A stretch of DNA of 64,000 nucleotides from DATJCV01 sp963707665 (GTDB lineage Bacteria > Pseudomonadota > Gammaproteobacteria > Burkholderiales > Burkholderiaceae_D). The notes beneath the pieces were generated by a model that had not been told where the DNA came from, did no database searches, and saw only the letters and a list, made by a program, of their open reading frames with translations. Made by a program: the position numbers and the translations under genes. Within the stretch, counting starts at the first letter, position 1; each line of letters begins with the position of its first letter. Below are positions 51,004 to 59,448 of this stretch, one piece after another. The DNA is taken from the NCBI GenBank assembly GCA_963707665.1, contig CAVPQU010000005.1, forward strand, positions 124,001-188,000, written 5' to 3'.

Positions 51004-52122
51004 ATGAGCTCGGTCATACAAAACGCCAAACGCCTGATTGTCAAGGTTGGTTCGTCGCTGGTCACCAACGAAGGTCGCGGCCTGGATCATGCGGCGATCG
51101 CCAAGTGGGCCGCGCAAATTGCCCGCTTGCGCGCGCTCGGCAAGGAGGTGGTGCTGGTCAGTTCCGGTGCGATCGCCGAAGGCATGCTGCGGCTCGGCTT
51201 CGACAAGCGCCCGACTGGCGTACACGAGCTGCAGGCCTGTGCCGCGGTCGGCCAGATGGGCCTGGCGCAAATCTACGAAAGCAGTTTCGCCGCGCATCAC
51301 TTGCGTACCGCCCAAGTGTTGCTGACGCATGCTGACCTGACCCATCGCGAACGTTACCTGAATGCACGCTCCACCCTGTTTACCCTGCTGGAGCTGGGTG
51401 TGGTGCCGATCATCAATGAAAACGATACGGTGGTCACCGACGAGATCAAGTTCGGCGACAACGACACGCTGGGCGCGCTGGTCACCAACCTGATCGAAGG
51501 TGATGCGCTCATCATCCTGACCGACCAGAAAGGCTTGTTTACCGCCGATCCGCGCACCCACGCGGATGCGCGATTTGTCGAGCACGCTACCGCCGGCGAT
51601 CCGGCGCTGGAAACGATGGCTGGTGGCGCCGGCAGCGGCATTGCGCGTGGTGGCATGCTGACCAAGATCCTGGCGGCGCGGCGCGCCGCTGCATCCGGTG
51701 CCCATACCGTCATCGCCTGGGGCAGGGAAGAAGACGTGCTGATCCGGCTGGCGGCCGGCGAGAATATTGGCACCGAACTGAACGCCAACATGGGGCATCT
51801 CACCGCGCGCAAGCAATGGATGGCGGATCATTTGCATACCGCCGGCCGCTTGACGCTGGATGCCGGCGCCGTGCAAAAACTGAGCGCCGAGGGAAAATCG
51901 CTGCTGGCGATCGGGGTGGTGGCGGTAGACGGCGAATTCGGCCGTGGCGACGTGGTGACGTGTGTTGATCAGGCCGGACGCATGATCGCGCGCGGCATCA
52001 GCAACTACGCCAGTCCGGATGCGCGCCGTATTATGCGCCGCCCCTCCAGTGAAATCCTGAGCATATTGGGATTCGTCGAAGAGCCGGAATTGATTCATCG
52101 CGACAACCTGGTATTGCTGTAG
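51004..52122 (+). CDS. proB: Glutamate 5-kinase
   Basis: A 372-residue enzyme phosphorylating glutamate, the first step of proline synthesis. The amino-acid-kinase domain (residues 1-260) has KVGSSLVTNEG, LVSSGAIAEGM, FGDNDTLGALV and GTGGMxTKI-like GIARGGMLTKILAA; a C-terminal PUA domain (about 280-365) includes DAGAVQKLSAEGKSLL. Feedback control by proline is usual. Same strand as obgE, 54 bases apart. Confidence 0.96.
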   Translation: MSSVIQNAKRLIVKVGSSLVTNEGRGLDHAAIAKWAAQIARLRALGKEVVLVSSGAIAEGMLRLGFDKRPTGVHELQACAAVGQMGLAQIYESSFAAHHLRTAQVLLTHADLTHRERYLNARSTLFTLLELGVVPIINENDTVVTDEIKFGDNDTLGALVTNLIEGDALIILTDQKGLFTADPRTHADARFVEHATAGDPALETMAGGAGSGIARGGMLTKILAARRAAASGAHTVIAWGREEDVLIRLAAGENIGTELNANMGHLTARKQWMADHLHTAGRLTLDAGAVQKLSAEGKSLLAIGVVAVDGEFGRGDVVTCVDQAGRMIARGISNYASPDARRIMRRPSSEILSILGFVEEPELIHRDNLVLL

Positions 52123-52305
52123 CCACCGCGTGGCCAGTGTGCCAGTCCTCGAAGAGCCTTGACCTTTTCATATACTGCCCTATGCGGCCGCTATAGCCGG
52201 GTATGAGGCGGTCGTTTTTGCGGCATACCCCTATTATTTAGATTTCTGTCAGATGCTGCCCAGTAATTTCATGCGGCTGTTGCGCCGACAGGGTGAGCTG
52301 CAGCC

Positions 52306-52881
52306 TTATTGCCCGGGGACGTCGCTCAATGGGCGCCGCTGGCGGATGCGCTCCAGCATCTGTTGGGCACTGCCGGCCACCGTCAGGCCGTCGCAAAAAT
52401 AATCCTTGAACAGCGCCGCGTGCTGGCGATTGGCAGCGTTGCGCACGATGCCTTGCCACTGGTCGTTGCGCGAGCGCGACCAGCTGCCGTCCGGATGGCC
52501 GAAGGCATACAATTTCTTCTCAAACGAGGCGCAACGGATACCCTCATAGCTGACGTTGCGGGCGCCGGCCGGGCTGGTGGCGACCAGGGTGTAGCGGATC
52601 ACGCCATCGCTGCCCAGGCTCAAGGATTTGGCATCGATCGCGAACGTCTGGGTGGCGTTGCCGCTGACGTCGAACGGCAGCAGGTTTGCCGCTACCGGTG
52701 GCGCCGGCAGCTGGATGGCAATTTCCTGCCACGGCTTGGTGTCATCATCGAAATCCTCGTCGAAAGCCGACTGCGCGTGGCCGAGGCCGGCGCTTGCTGC
52801 CAGCAGTGTCAGCACGGCGCCCGCGTATTGGATGATGGTTGCCGGACGCCGGAGGCGGTTGTTGAAAGGGAGGGCAGTCAT
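52306..52881 (-). CDS. CNP1-like family protein
   Basis: A 191-residue exported protein. A signal peptide (GAVLTLLAASAGLGHAQ) is followed by FDEDFDDDTKPWQEIAIQLPAPP, the start of the CNP1 (cryptic neisserial protein) family, and YEGIRCASFEKKLYAFG. Function is not known. Its ATG overlaps the rppH stop (ATGA at 52878-52881), so it is coupled to rppH. Confidence 0.85.
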   Translation of the reverse strand: MTALPFNNRLRRPATIIQYAGAVLTLLAASAGLGHAQSAFDEDFDDDTKPWQEIAIQLPAPPVAANLLPFDVSGNATQTFAIDAKSLSLGSDGVIRYTLVATSPAGARNVSYEGIRCASFEKKLYAFGHPDGSWSRSRNDQWQGIVRNAANRQHAALFKDYFCDGLTVAGSAQQMLERIRQRRPLSDVPGQ

Positions 52882-53456
52882 TCGTCGTTCTCTGGTTTGG
52901 TGGTGCTGATGGGCTGGCTCTCGCTGCGCGCACCGTGCGCTTGGCGCAAGTAACGCGCAACGTGGTGCTGCTTGTATTGTGACGGCCGGGTCAAGAAGCG
53001 CGACAGTTCCTGCAGCGCGCGTTGATACACATCGCGTTTGAATTCGATGACGACGTCCAGCGGCACCCAGTAGTCATGCCAGCGCCAGGCATCGAATTCC
53101 GGATGGTCGGTGCCGCGCAGGTTGATGTCGCAGTCGCGGCCGATCATGCGCAGCAAGAACCAGATCTGCTTCTGGCCGCGGTACTGGCCGCGAATCTCGC
53201 GCTTGATGAAATGGTCAGGAACCTCGTAACGCAGCCAGTCGCGGGTGCGGCCGATGATTTTGACGTGTTGCGCCAGCAAGCCGGTTTCTTCTTGCAGCTC
53301 ACGGAACATGGCCTGCTCCGGGGTTTCGCCGTATTTGATTCCACCTTGCGGAAATTGCCACGAATGTTCGCGCACTCGCTTGCCCCACCACACTTCGTTA
53401 TGCGTGTTGAGCAAGATGATGCCGACGTTAGGGCGGAAGCCTTCACGGTCCAGCAT
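52878..53456 (-). CDS. rppH: RNA pyrophosphohydrolase
   Basis: A 192-residue Nudix hydrolase that removes pyrophosphate from mRNA 5' ends and starts decay. The Nudix box GGIKYGETPEQAMFREL followed by QEETGL is intact; QKQIWFLLRM and WRWHDYWVPLDVVIEFKRDVY match RppH. ATG 53456 follows GAGGTG; a GTG four codons earlier is in frame. Divergent from proS. Confidence 0.95.
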   Translation of the reverse strand: MLDREGFRPNVGIILLNTHNEVWWGKRVREHSWQFPQGGIKYGETPEQAMFRELQEETGLLAQHVKIIGRTRDWLRYEVPDHFIKREIRGQYRGQKQIWFLLRMIGRDCDINLRGTDHPEFDAWRWHDYWVPLDVVIEFKRDVYQRALQELSRFLTRPSQYKQHHVARYLRQAHGARSESQPISTTKPENDE

Positions 53457-53665
53457 GTTGCACCTCACAACTTTCTGCGGCTGAGGTCTCCTAATACAAA
53501 TCCGGCTGGCGCGCGATGGCGGCGCGCCCGCTGTTCCAGGTCATGGGAGGTCCGACTTGAGTTGGAACATCAATCAATTGTACGAAGAGTGGTCGCATCA
53601 GCCAGCTAATCCTTTAAAATTGAATCGATTATAACCTCCTCCATTTTCAAAAAGAATTCCTCGTC

Positions 53666-55399
53666 ATGCGTGCCTCCCGATTTTTTATTGCTACTCTCAA
53701 AGAAGCGCCGTCCGACGCGGAAATCGTCAGTCACAGGCTGATGATGCGCGCCGGTCTGATCAAACGCCTGGGTTCCGGCATCTATACCTATATGCCGATG
53801 GGTTTGCGCGTGATTCGCAAGGTGGAAGCGATCGTGCGCGAGGAGATGAACCGTTCCGGTGCGATCGAGTTGCTGATGCCGGTGGTGCAGCCCGCCGAGC
53901 TGTGGCAGGAAACCGGGCGCTGGCAGAAATACGGCCCGGAACTGATGCGGGTGAAAGACCGGCATAACCGCGATTACGTGATCCAGCCGACTTCGGAAGA
54001 AGTCATCACCGACATTGCGCGCACCGAGATCAAGTCGTACCGGCAACTGCCGCTGAATTTTTACCATATCCAGACCAAGTTTCGCGACGAGCGCCGGCCG
54101 CGCTTTGGCCTGATGCGCGGGCGCGAATTCACGATGAAGGACGCCTATTCGTTCGATCGTGATGCCGAGGGCCTGAAGCTGTCGTATCAGATCATGTACG
54201 ACGCCTATGTGCGCATTTTTACTCGCTTTGGCCTGCAGTTTCGGGCGGTGGCGGCCGACAATGGCGCCATCGGCGGCTCCGGTTCGCACGAATTCCACGT
54301 GATCGCCGATACCGGCGAAGATGCGATCGTGTATTGCCCCGATTCCGAATACGCGGCCAACATGGAGGCGGCCGAGGCCCTGCCGTTGCTGGCCGAGCGT
54401 GCCGCGCCGACGCAGACGCTGGAAAATACCCCGACGCCGGGCAAGGCCAAGTGCGAGGACGTGGCCGCGCTGCTAAATTTACCGCTACAACAAACCTTGA
54501 AATCAATCGTGCTGACGGTGGAAGACGAGGCGGCAGGGCCAGACAAGAAGGAAGTCTGGCTGCTGCTGTTGCGCGGTGACCATGAGCTGAACGAGATCAA
54601 GGCTGCCAAAATACCTGGCCTGGCCAACTACCGCTTCGCCAACGAAGCGGAAATCGTCGAGTGGTTCGGTACTCCACCGGGCTACCTGGGGCCGCTCAAC
54701 CCGAAAAAGCCGGTGCGGGTGGTGGCCGACTGCACGGTGGCCAACATGAGCGACTTCGTGTGCGGCGCCAACCAGGTGGATTACCACTATACCGGCGTCA
54801 ATTGGGAGCGCGACCTGCCGTTACCGCAGGTGTTCGACATCCGCAACGTGGTCGCCGGCGATCCATCGCCGGACGGCCAGGGCGTACTGGCGATCCAGCG
54901 CGGCATCGAAGTCGGCCATGTATTCCAGCTCGGCACCCGCTATTCGGAAGACATGGGCGCGACTTACCTGGACGAAAACGGCAAGCCGCAATTGATGCAA
55001 ATGGGTTGTTACGGCATCGGCATCACGCGCATCCTGGGGGCGGCGATCGAACAGAATTTCGACCAGCGCGGCATTATCTGGCCGAGCGCGATCGCGCCGT
55101 TTGAAGTGGTGCTGTGCCCGATCGGCTACGAGCGCAGCGCCGCGGTCAAGGACGAGGCGGAACGCTTGTATGCGGCGCTGCAGGCGGCTGGCATTGACGT
55201 CATCCTCGACGACCGCGGTGAACGGCCGGGTGCGATGCTGGCCGATTGGGAACTGATCGGCGTGCCGCACCGGGTGGTGATCGGCGATCGCGGGCTGAAA
55301 GATGGTCAACTCGAATACCAGGGACGCCGCGACGCCGCCGCGAGCACGGTGCCGCTGGCCGAAATGGTCGGCTTCCTGCAGGCGAAACTGGCCGCTTGA
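53666..55399 (+). CDS. proS: Prolyl-tRNA synthetase
   Basis: A 577-residue bacterial-type class II synthetase. MRASRFFIATLKEAPSDAEIVSHRLMMRAG opens it; motif 2 lies in FRDERRPRFGLMRGREFTMKDAYSF; an editing insertion spans about residues 225-400; motif 3 is in GCYGIGITRILGAAIEQ; the anticodon-binding domain closes it. Full length, no breaks. Its start signal is TTTTCAAAAAGAATTCC (weak), with ATG chosen from family similarity. Confidence 0.97.
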   Translation: MRASRFFIATLKEAPSDAEIVSHRLMMRAGLIKRLGSGIYTYMPMGLRVIRKVEAIVREEMNRSGAIELLMPVVQPAELWQETGRWQKYGPELMRVKDRHNRDYVIQPTSEEVITDIARTEIKSYRQLPLNFYHIQTKFRDERRPRFGLMRGREFTMKDAYSFDRDAEGLKLSYQIMYDAYVRIFTRFGLQFRAVAADNGAIGGSGSHEFHVIADTGEDAIVYCPDSEYAANMEAAEALPLLAERAAPTQTLENTPTPGKAKCEDVAALLNLPLQQTLKSIVLTVEDEAAGPDKKEVWLLLLRGDHELNEIKAAKIPGLANYRFANEAEIVEWFGTPPGYLGPLNPKKPVRVVADCTVANMSDFVCGANQVDYHYTGVNWERDLPLPQVFDIRNVVAGDPSPDGQGVLAIQRGIEVGHVFQLGTRYSEDMGATYLDENGKPQLMQMGCYGIGITRILGAAIEQNFDQRGIIWPSAIAPFEVVLCPIGYERSAAVKDEAERLYAALQAAGIDVILDDRGERPGAMLADWELIGVPHRVVIGDRGLKDGQLEYQGRRDAAASTVPLAEMVGFLQAKLAA

Positions 55400-55502
55400 A
55401 TTAAGGTGCTGGCACGAGTATCTTTGAAGCCTGCCGATTATGGTCAGGAATAAGGGGATTTATGAGCATACTCCCTATTTTCGAGATTGCCGCGAAGGCG
55501 CC

Positions 55503-56141
55503 ATGCGGCGCCTGCACGCTAGTAGTCCTGGCATGAGGTCCGCAGTCCTGCGGCTTCTGTGCAGCGTGCTGCTGGCAGCCGGCACGGCGGCGCATGCCGG
55601 CAATCAACAGGAAGAAGCACTGGCCGATTCGGTGCGCGTCGCGTTGTCACACGCGGTCAGCGACGCCCATCCACCGCAGCCGCACTTCGCCAATATCAGC
55701 GAGCGGATCGAGTACTTGTACTGGCGCGGTGAGATGTCGGAACGCTTGAAAAAAAAATTGCCCGATGCCCAGATACGCCACGACTTTCTGGGCGCGGTCT
55801 GGTATGAAGCGACTCGGGCCGGGCTCGATCCGGCGCTGGTGCTGGGGCTGATTCAGGTCGAATCGGCCTTTCGCAAGTATGCGGTGTCGAGTGTGGGCGC
55901 GCACGGGTACATGCAGGTCATGCCCTTCTGGACGCGCGTGATCGGCGACTCTGACCGCAGCAAGCTGTTTCACATGCAAACCAACTTGCGCTATGGCTGC
56001 TCGATCCTGCGCATGTACATCGACATGGAAGCGGGCAACCTGTTCCTGGCGCTGGGCCGCTACAACGGCAGCCGCGGTCGAGCCGAATATCCAAACGCAG
56101 TCTTGCGTGCCTGGAAAAACTGGGAGTACAAGCCTCTGTAG
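55503..56141 (+). CDS. Lytic transglycosylase, SLT family
   Basis: A protein of 212 residues with a signal peptide (after MRSAVLRLLCSVLLAAGTAAHA) and an SLT domain: GLIQVESAFRKYAVSSVGAHGYMQVMPFW holds the catalytic glutamate, and GCSILRMYIDMEAGNLFLALGRYNGS is the second half. It cleaves peptidoglycan in the periplasm. ATG 55503 is chosen for GCGAAGG upstream; ATG 55533 is an alternative just before the signal core. Confidence 0.9.
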   Translation: MRRLHASSPGMRSAVLRLLCSVLLAAGTAAHAGNQQEEALADSVRVALSHAVSDAHPPQPHFANISERIEYLYWRGEMSERLKKKLPDAQIRHDFLGAVWYEATRAGLDPALVLGLIQVESAFRKYAVSSVGAHGYMQVMPFWTRVIGDSDRSKLFHMQTNLRYGCSILRMYIDMEAGNLFLALGRYNGSRGRAEYPNAVLRAWKNWEYKPL

Positions 56142-56151
56142 TCTGACCGAG

Positions 56152-56189
56152 CAAACAAAAACGCCCGCAAGCGCGGGCGTTTTTGTTTG
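56152..56189. terminator. Strong bidirectional terminator
   Basis: A 17-bp perfect stem with loop AAGC (CAAACAAAAACGCCCGC and complement), A-tract on one side and T-tract on the other. It serves the transglycosylase gene and the convergent SWIB gene. Confidence 0.93.
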
Positions 56190-56217
56190 GCACAAGTGGT
56201 TTGGCAACCACCATCGA

Positions 56218-56640
56218 TCAGGACAAGTGGGCGGACACCAGTTTGGTCATCTCGAACATGGACACTTGCTTTTTGCCGCCAAAGACAGCTTTCAGTTTGT
56301 CGTCTGCATCAATATTGCGTTTGTTGGCTTCGTTTTGCAGCTTGTGCTTCTTGATGTATTCCCAAATTTTCTTGGTCACTTCGGTACGCGGCAACGGCGT
56401 CGAGCCAACGACTGCGGCCAGCACCGGCGACGGCGTCATCGCTTTCATGAAGGCTGCATTTGGTTTGCGAGCGGCTGCCGGTTTGGCGGCTGCCTTTTTG
56501 ACAGCGGGTTTTGCTGCTGCTTTTACTGGTGCCGCCTTCTTGGCCGGCGTGGCTTTCTTGGCGGGAGCGGCTTTTACCGCTGCCGGTTTTTTCACGGCCG
56601 CTGCGGGTTTCTTTGCAGCGGGTTTCTTTGTTGTTACCAT
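56218..56640 (-). CDS. SWIB/MDM2-domain protein with histone-H1-like lysine/alanine tail
   Basis: A 140-residue protein. Residues 1-62 are a Lys/Ala/Pro-rich tail built of KKPAA and AAPAKKA-type repeats, like bacterial histone-H1-like proteins. Residues 63-140 form a SWIB domain (GSTPLPRTEVTKKIWEYIKKHKLQ, DADDKLKAVFGGKKQVSMFEM). SWIB proteins of this type occur in chlamydiae and betaproteobacteria; DNA binding or nucleoid compaction is likely but not shown. AGGGTGAACG precedes the ATG. Confidence 0.9.
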   Translation of the reverse strand: MVTTKKPAAKKPAAAVKKPAAVKAAPAKKATPAKKAAPVKAAAKPAVKKAAAKPAAARKPNAAFMKAMTPSPVLAAVVGSTPLPRTEVTKKIWEYIKKHKLQNEANKRNIDADDKLKAVFGGKKQVSMFEMTKLVSAHLS

Positions 56641-56844
56641 CGTTCACCCTCCTTCACACATGTGTTGGGACAATGCGTCATTCACGCACCGCTAATAGTG
56701 GTGCGCTTTCCCCGGCGATGCAAGTATTTTTTGAGCAATTTTGTGGTGTTTTGCGCAGTGGCGACGCGACCCCGGCCGTTCGAAAAAGCGTGTATTCAGG
56801 CAATTGATCCAAACCTTGTCCGAAAGTGCTGCCGCGAGCAGGGT

Positions 56845-58212
56845 TCAATGCATGCCGGGCAGCACGCCTTTCATGCCGCGCATCATCTTCATCAGGCCGC
56901 CGCCCTTGAGTTTTTTCATCATCGATTGCATTTGCTCGAACTGCGACAGCATGCGGTTAACTTCTTGTACCTGAACCCCGGCGCCAGTGGCGATGCGGCG
57001 TTTGCGCGAAGCTTTGATCAATTCCGGCTTGGCCCGCTCCTGCGGCGTCATCGAGTTGATGATGCCTTCCATCCTTCGCACCTGCTTTTCGGCCTGGTCC
57101 ATGTTGGCGCCGCTTGCGGCTTGCTGGAATTGGGCCGGCAGTTTGTCCATCAGCGACGCCATGCCGCCCATTTTTTTCATCTGACCCAGTTGCGCCTTGA
57201 AATCGTTGAGGTCAAACTTGCCGCCCACCTTCAATTTCTTGGCCAAGTCGGCCGCAGCTGCGGTATCGACGCCTTTCTTGGCTTCCTCCACCAGCGCCAG
57301 GATGTCGCCCATGCCGAGAATCCGGTTGGCCATGCGCTGCGGATCGAATGCTTCCAGGCCGTCCAGTTTTTCAGCGACCCCGGCAAACTTGATTGGCTTG
57401 CCGGTGATGTGCCGTACCGATAGCGCAGCGCCGCCGCGTGCATCGCCATCCAGCTTGGTCAGCACGATCCCGGTCAATGGCAGTGCATCGTTGAAGGCCT
57501 TGGCGGTATTGATCGCATCCTGCCCCAGCATGGCGTCGATTACAAACAGGGTTTCAATCGGCTTCACCGCGGTGTGCAATGCGCTGATTTCCTGCATCAT
57601 CGCTTCGTCAATGCCGAGCCGGCCAGCGGTATCGACGATCAAGACGTCGTGGTAATGCTTTCTGGCGTAATCCAGCGCCGCTAGTGCGATTGCCACCGGC
57701 TTGTCGGTCGGCGCCGATGGGAAGAAGTCGGCGCCCACTTGCGCCGTCACGGTCTGCAACTGACCGATGGCCGCCGGCCGGTAGACGTCGGCCGATACCG
57801 TCAACACTTTTTTCTTTTTCTGTTCGCGCAGGTATTTTGCCAGCTTGCCGACCGTGGTGGTCTTGCCGGCGCCCTGCAGGCCGGCCAGCAGGATAACGGC
57901 CGGCGGCTGGGTGGCGAAATTCAGTTGTGACGCTTCAGGGCCCAGATCGGCGCCCATGATGGCGGCCAGTTCGCGCTGCACCACGCCAACCAGCGCTTGG
58001 CCGGGCGAGAGTGAGCCGATGACTTCTTCGCCTACGGCTTTTTCTTTCACCCGCGCAATGAATTCGCGGACCGCCGGCAGCGCAACGTCCGCTTCCAGCA
58101 AGGCCAGGCGGACTTCGCGCAGCATTTCGGCAGTGTTCGATTCAGTCAGCCGCGCTTCGCCGCGCATGGTCTTGACGGCTTTAGCGAGGCGTTGAGTCAG
58201 GTTATCAAGCAT
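56845..58212 (-). CDS. ffh: Signal recognition particle GTPase Ffh
   Basis: A 455-residue protein that binds 4.5S RNA and signal sequences and delivers ribosomes to FtsY. The N domain starts MLDNLTQRLAKAVKTMRGEARLTESN; the G domain has GLQGAGKTTTVGKLA, DTAGRLGIDEAMM, TKLDGDARGGAALS; the methionine-rich M domain follows (QMKKMGGMASLMDKLP, QMQSMMKKLKGGGLMKMMRGMKG). Full length and intact. Confidence 0.97.
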   Translation of the reverse strand: MLDNLTQRLAKAVKTMRGEARLTESNTAEMLREVRLALLEADVALPAVREFIARVKEKAVGEEVIGSLSPGQALVGVVQRELAAIMGADLGPEASQLNFATQPPAVILLAGLQGAGKTTTVGKLAKYLREQKKKKVLTVSADVYRPAAIGQLQTVTAQVGADFFPSAPTDKPVAIALAALDYARKHYHDVLIVDTAGRLGIDEAMMQEISALHTAVKPIETLFVIDAMLGQDAINTAKAFNDALPLTGIVLTKLDGDARGGAALSVRHITGKPIKFAGVAEKLDGLEAFDPQRMANRILGMGDILALVEEAKKGVDTAAAADLAKKLKVGGKFDLNDFKAQLGQMKKMGGMASLMDKLPAQFQQAASGANMDQAEKQVRRMEGIINSMTPQERAKPELIKASRKRRIATGAGVQVQEVNRMLSQFEQMQSMMKKLKGGGLMKMMRGMKGVLPGMH

Positions 58213-58399
58213 GGGCGGTCAAGGTCCGGAAATAAGGGGGAAATGGGCTGGCAGGGAAACCGCGGCAGCGACGCAAGGAGGCTTTATTTTAACCGATGCG
58301 ATCTGCGGCGCGGCCCTGTGACGGCGCGGGTTTGCGGTCGCTTCCGCTACCTTACATAGTGTAAACTCGGAATCTGATCAACATCCGCCGCCCTGTGTC

Positions 58400-59212
58400 A
58401 TGCTCACCCTATTTTTCGTGTTGGCAGCTGTGTTGTATGCGGTTTGCGCGTTTCTGCCGCCGCGGTATCGCGCCGCGATTTCGGCTGGCACCGTGGCTGC
58501 CTGGTTGCTACACGGCGGCGCCTTGTGGGCGGATATGCTGACGGCCAATAATAGCCTGCGTCTTGGTTTTGCCGTGATGCTGTCGGCTACGCTATGGGTG
58601 TCTGTAGCTACCTATTGGCTAGAAAACCGCAACTTCACCCTTGATGGCTTGCGCGCGCTGGTACTGCCTTGTGCGGCGCTGGCAGTTCTTCTGCCGGTAT
58701 TGTTTCCGGGCAGTGTGGTATCGCTGCAAGGGCGCTCGCCGCTGTTTTCCTGGCACATTGCGGTGTCTATCCTGGCTTACAGTACGCTCACGATCGCGGC
58801 CTTTCACGCAGTCTTGATGACCGTGCAGGAATCCCGGCTGCACACTCGCGGCGGCATGACTGCCGGTGGCTGGATTAGTGCCGCGATTGATCGCCTGCCG
58901 GCTTTGCTGACTATGGAAAAGCTGCTGTTTCGTCTGATCGGCTTCGGTTTCGCGCTGCTGACGCTGACCGTGTTGTCTGGCATCGTATTTTCCGAGCAGT
59001 TGTTTGGCATTCCATTAAAGTGGGATCATAAAAATATTTTCAGCATGCTGTCGTGGGCTCTGTTCGGCCTGCTGCTCGCTGGTCGTAAATGGCGTGGCTG
59101 GCGCGGGCGAACCGCACTCAGTTTTACGTTGACCGGATTTGCCACCTTGTTGCTGGCCTATGTCGGCAGCCGTTTCGTGCTGGAAGTGATATTGCATCGG
59201 AGCGTGATATGA
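58400..59212 (+). CDS. CcsA/YpjD-type cytochrome c assembly membrane protein
   Basis: A 270-residue membrane protein with eight or so hydrophobic segments. FSWHIAVSILAYSTLTIAAFHAVLM and IPLKWDHKNIFSMLSWALFGLLLAGR are typical of the CcsA/HemX-like family, whose histidines handle haem. Divergent from ffh and placed before a small PP0621 gene, a common betaproteobacterial grouping. Exact role not established. Confidence 0.85.
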   Translation: MLTLFFVLAAVLYAVCAFLPPRYRAAISAGTVAAWLLHGGALWADMLTANNSLRLGFAVMLSATLWVSVATYWLENRNFTLDGLRALVLPCAALAVLLPVLFPGSVVSLQGRSPLFSWHIAVSILAYSTLTIAAFHAVLMTVQESRLHTRGGMTAGGWISAAIDRLPALLTMEKLLFRLIGFGFALLTLTVLSGIVFSEQLFGIPLKWDHKNIFSMLSWALFGLLLAGRKWRGWRGRTALSFTLTGFATLLLAYVGSRFVLEVILHRSVI

Positions 59213-59445
59213 AATTCCTGCTGTGGCTGGCGGTCGGCGCGATCCTGGTCATATGGTTGATGCGCGGCAAGTCCACTCCGTCGATACGGTCGCGCGGTAC
59301 GAACGTGGGTGACCCGGAAAATGCGGAATCAATGCTGCAGTGCGCGCATTGCGGTATTCATATCCCGGCCTCGGAAGCAGTACGCGACGCTGCCGGAGTC
59401 GTGTTTTGCAGCGACGCCCATCGTCTGCAGCATGCTCCAGACTGA
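59209..59445 (+). CDS. PP0621-family small membrane/zinc-ribbon protein
   Basis: A 78-residue protein: an N-terminal membrane helix (MKFLLWLAVGAILVIWLMRG), a linker, and a C-terminal MLQCAHCGIHIPASEAVRDAAGVVFCSDAHRLQH with C-x2-C...C and H that could bind zinc. ATG overlaps the upstream stop (ATGA at 59209-59212). It is followed after 3 bases by the sensor-kinase gene, so the three are one operon. Function unknown. Confidence 0.85.
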   Translation: MKFLLWLAVGAILVIWLMRGKSTPSIRSRGTNVGDPENAESMLQCAHCGIHIPASEAVRDAAGVVFCSDAHRLQHAPD

Positions 59446-59448
59446 CGC

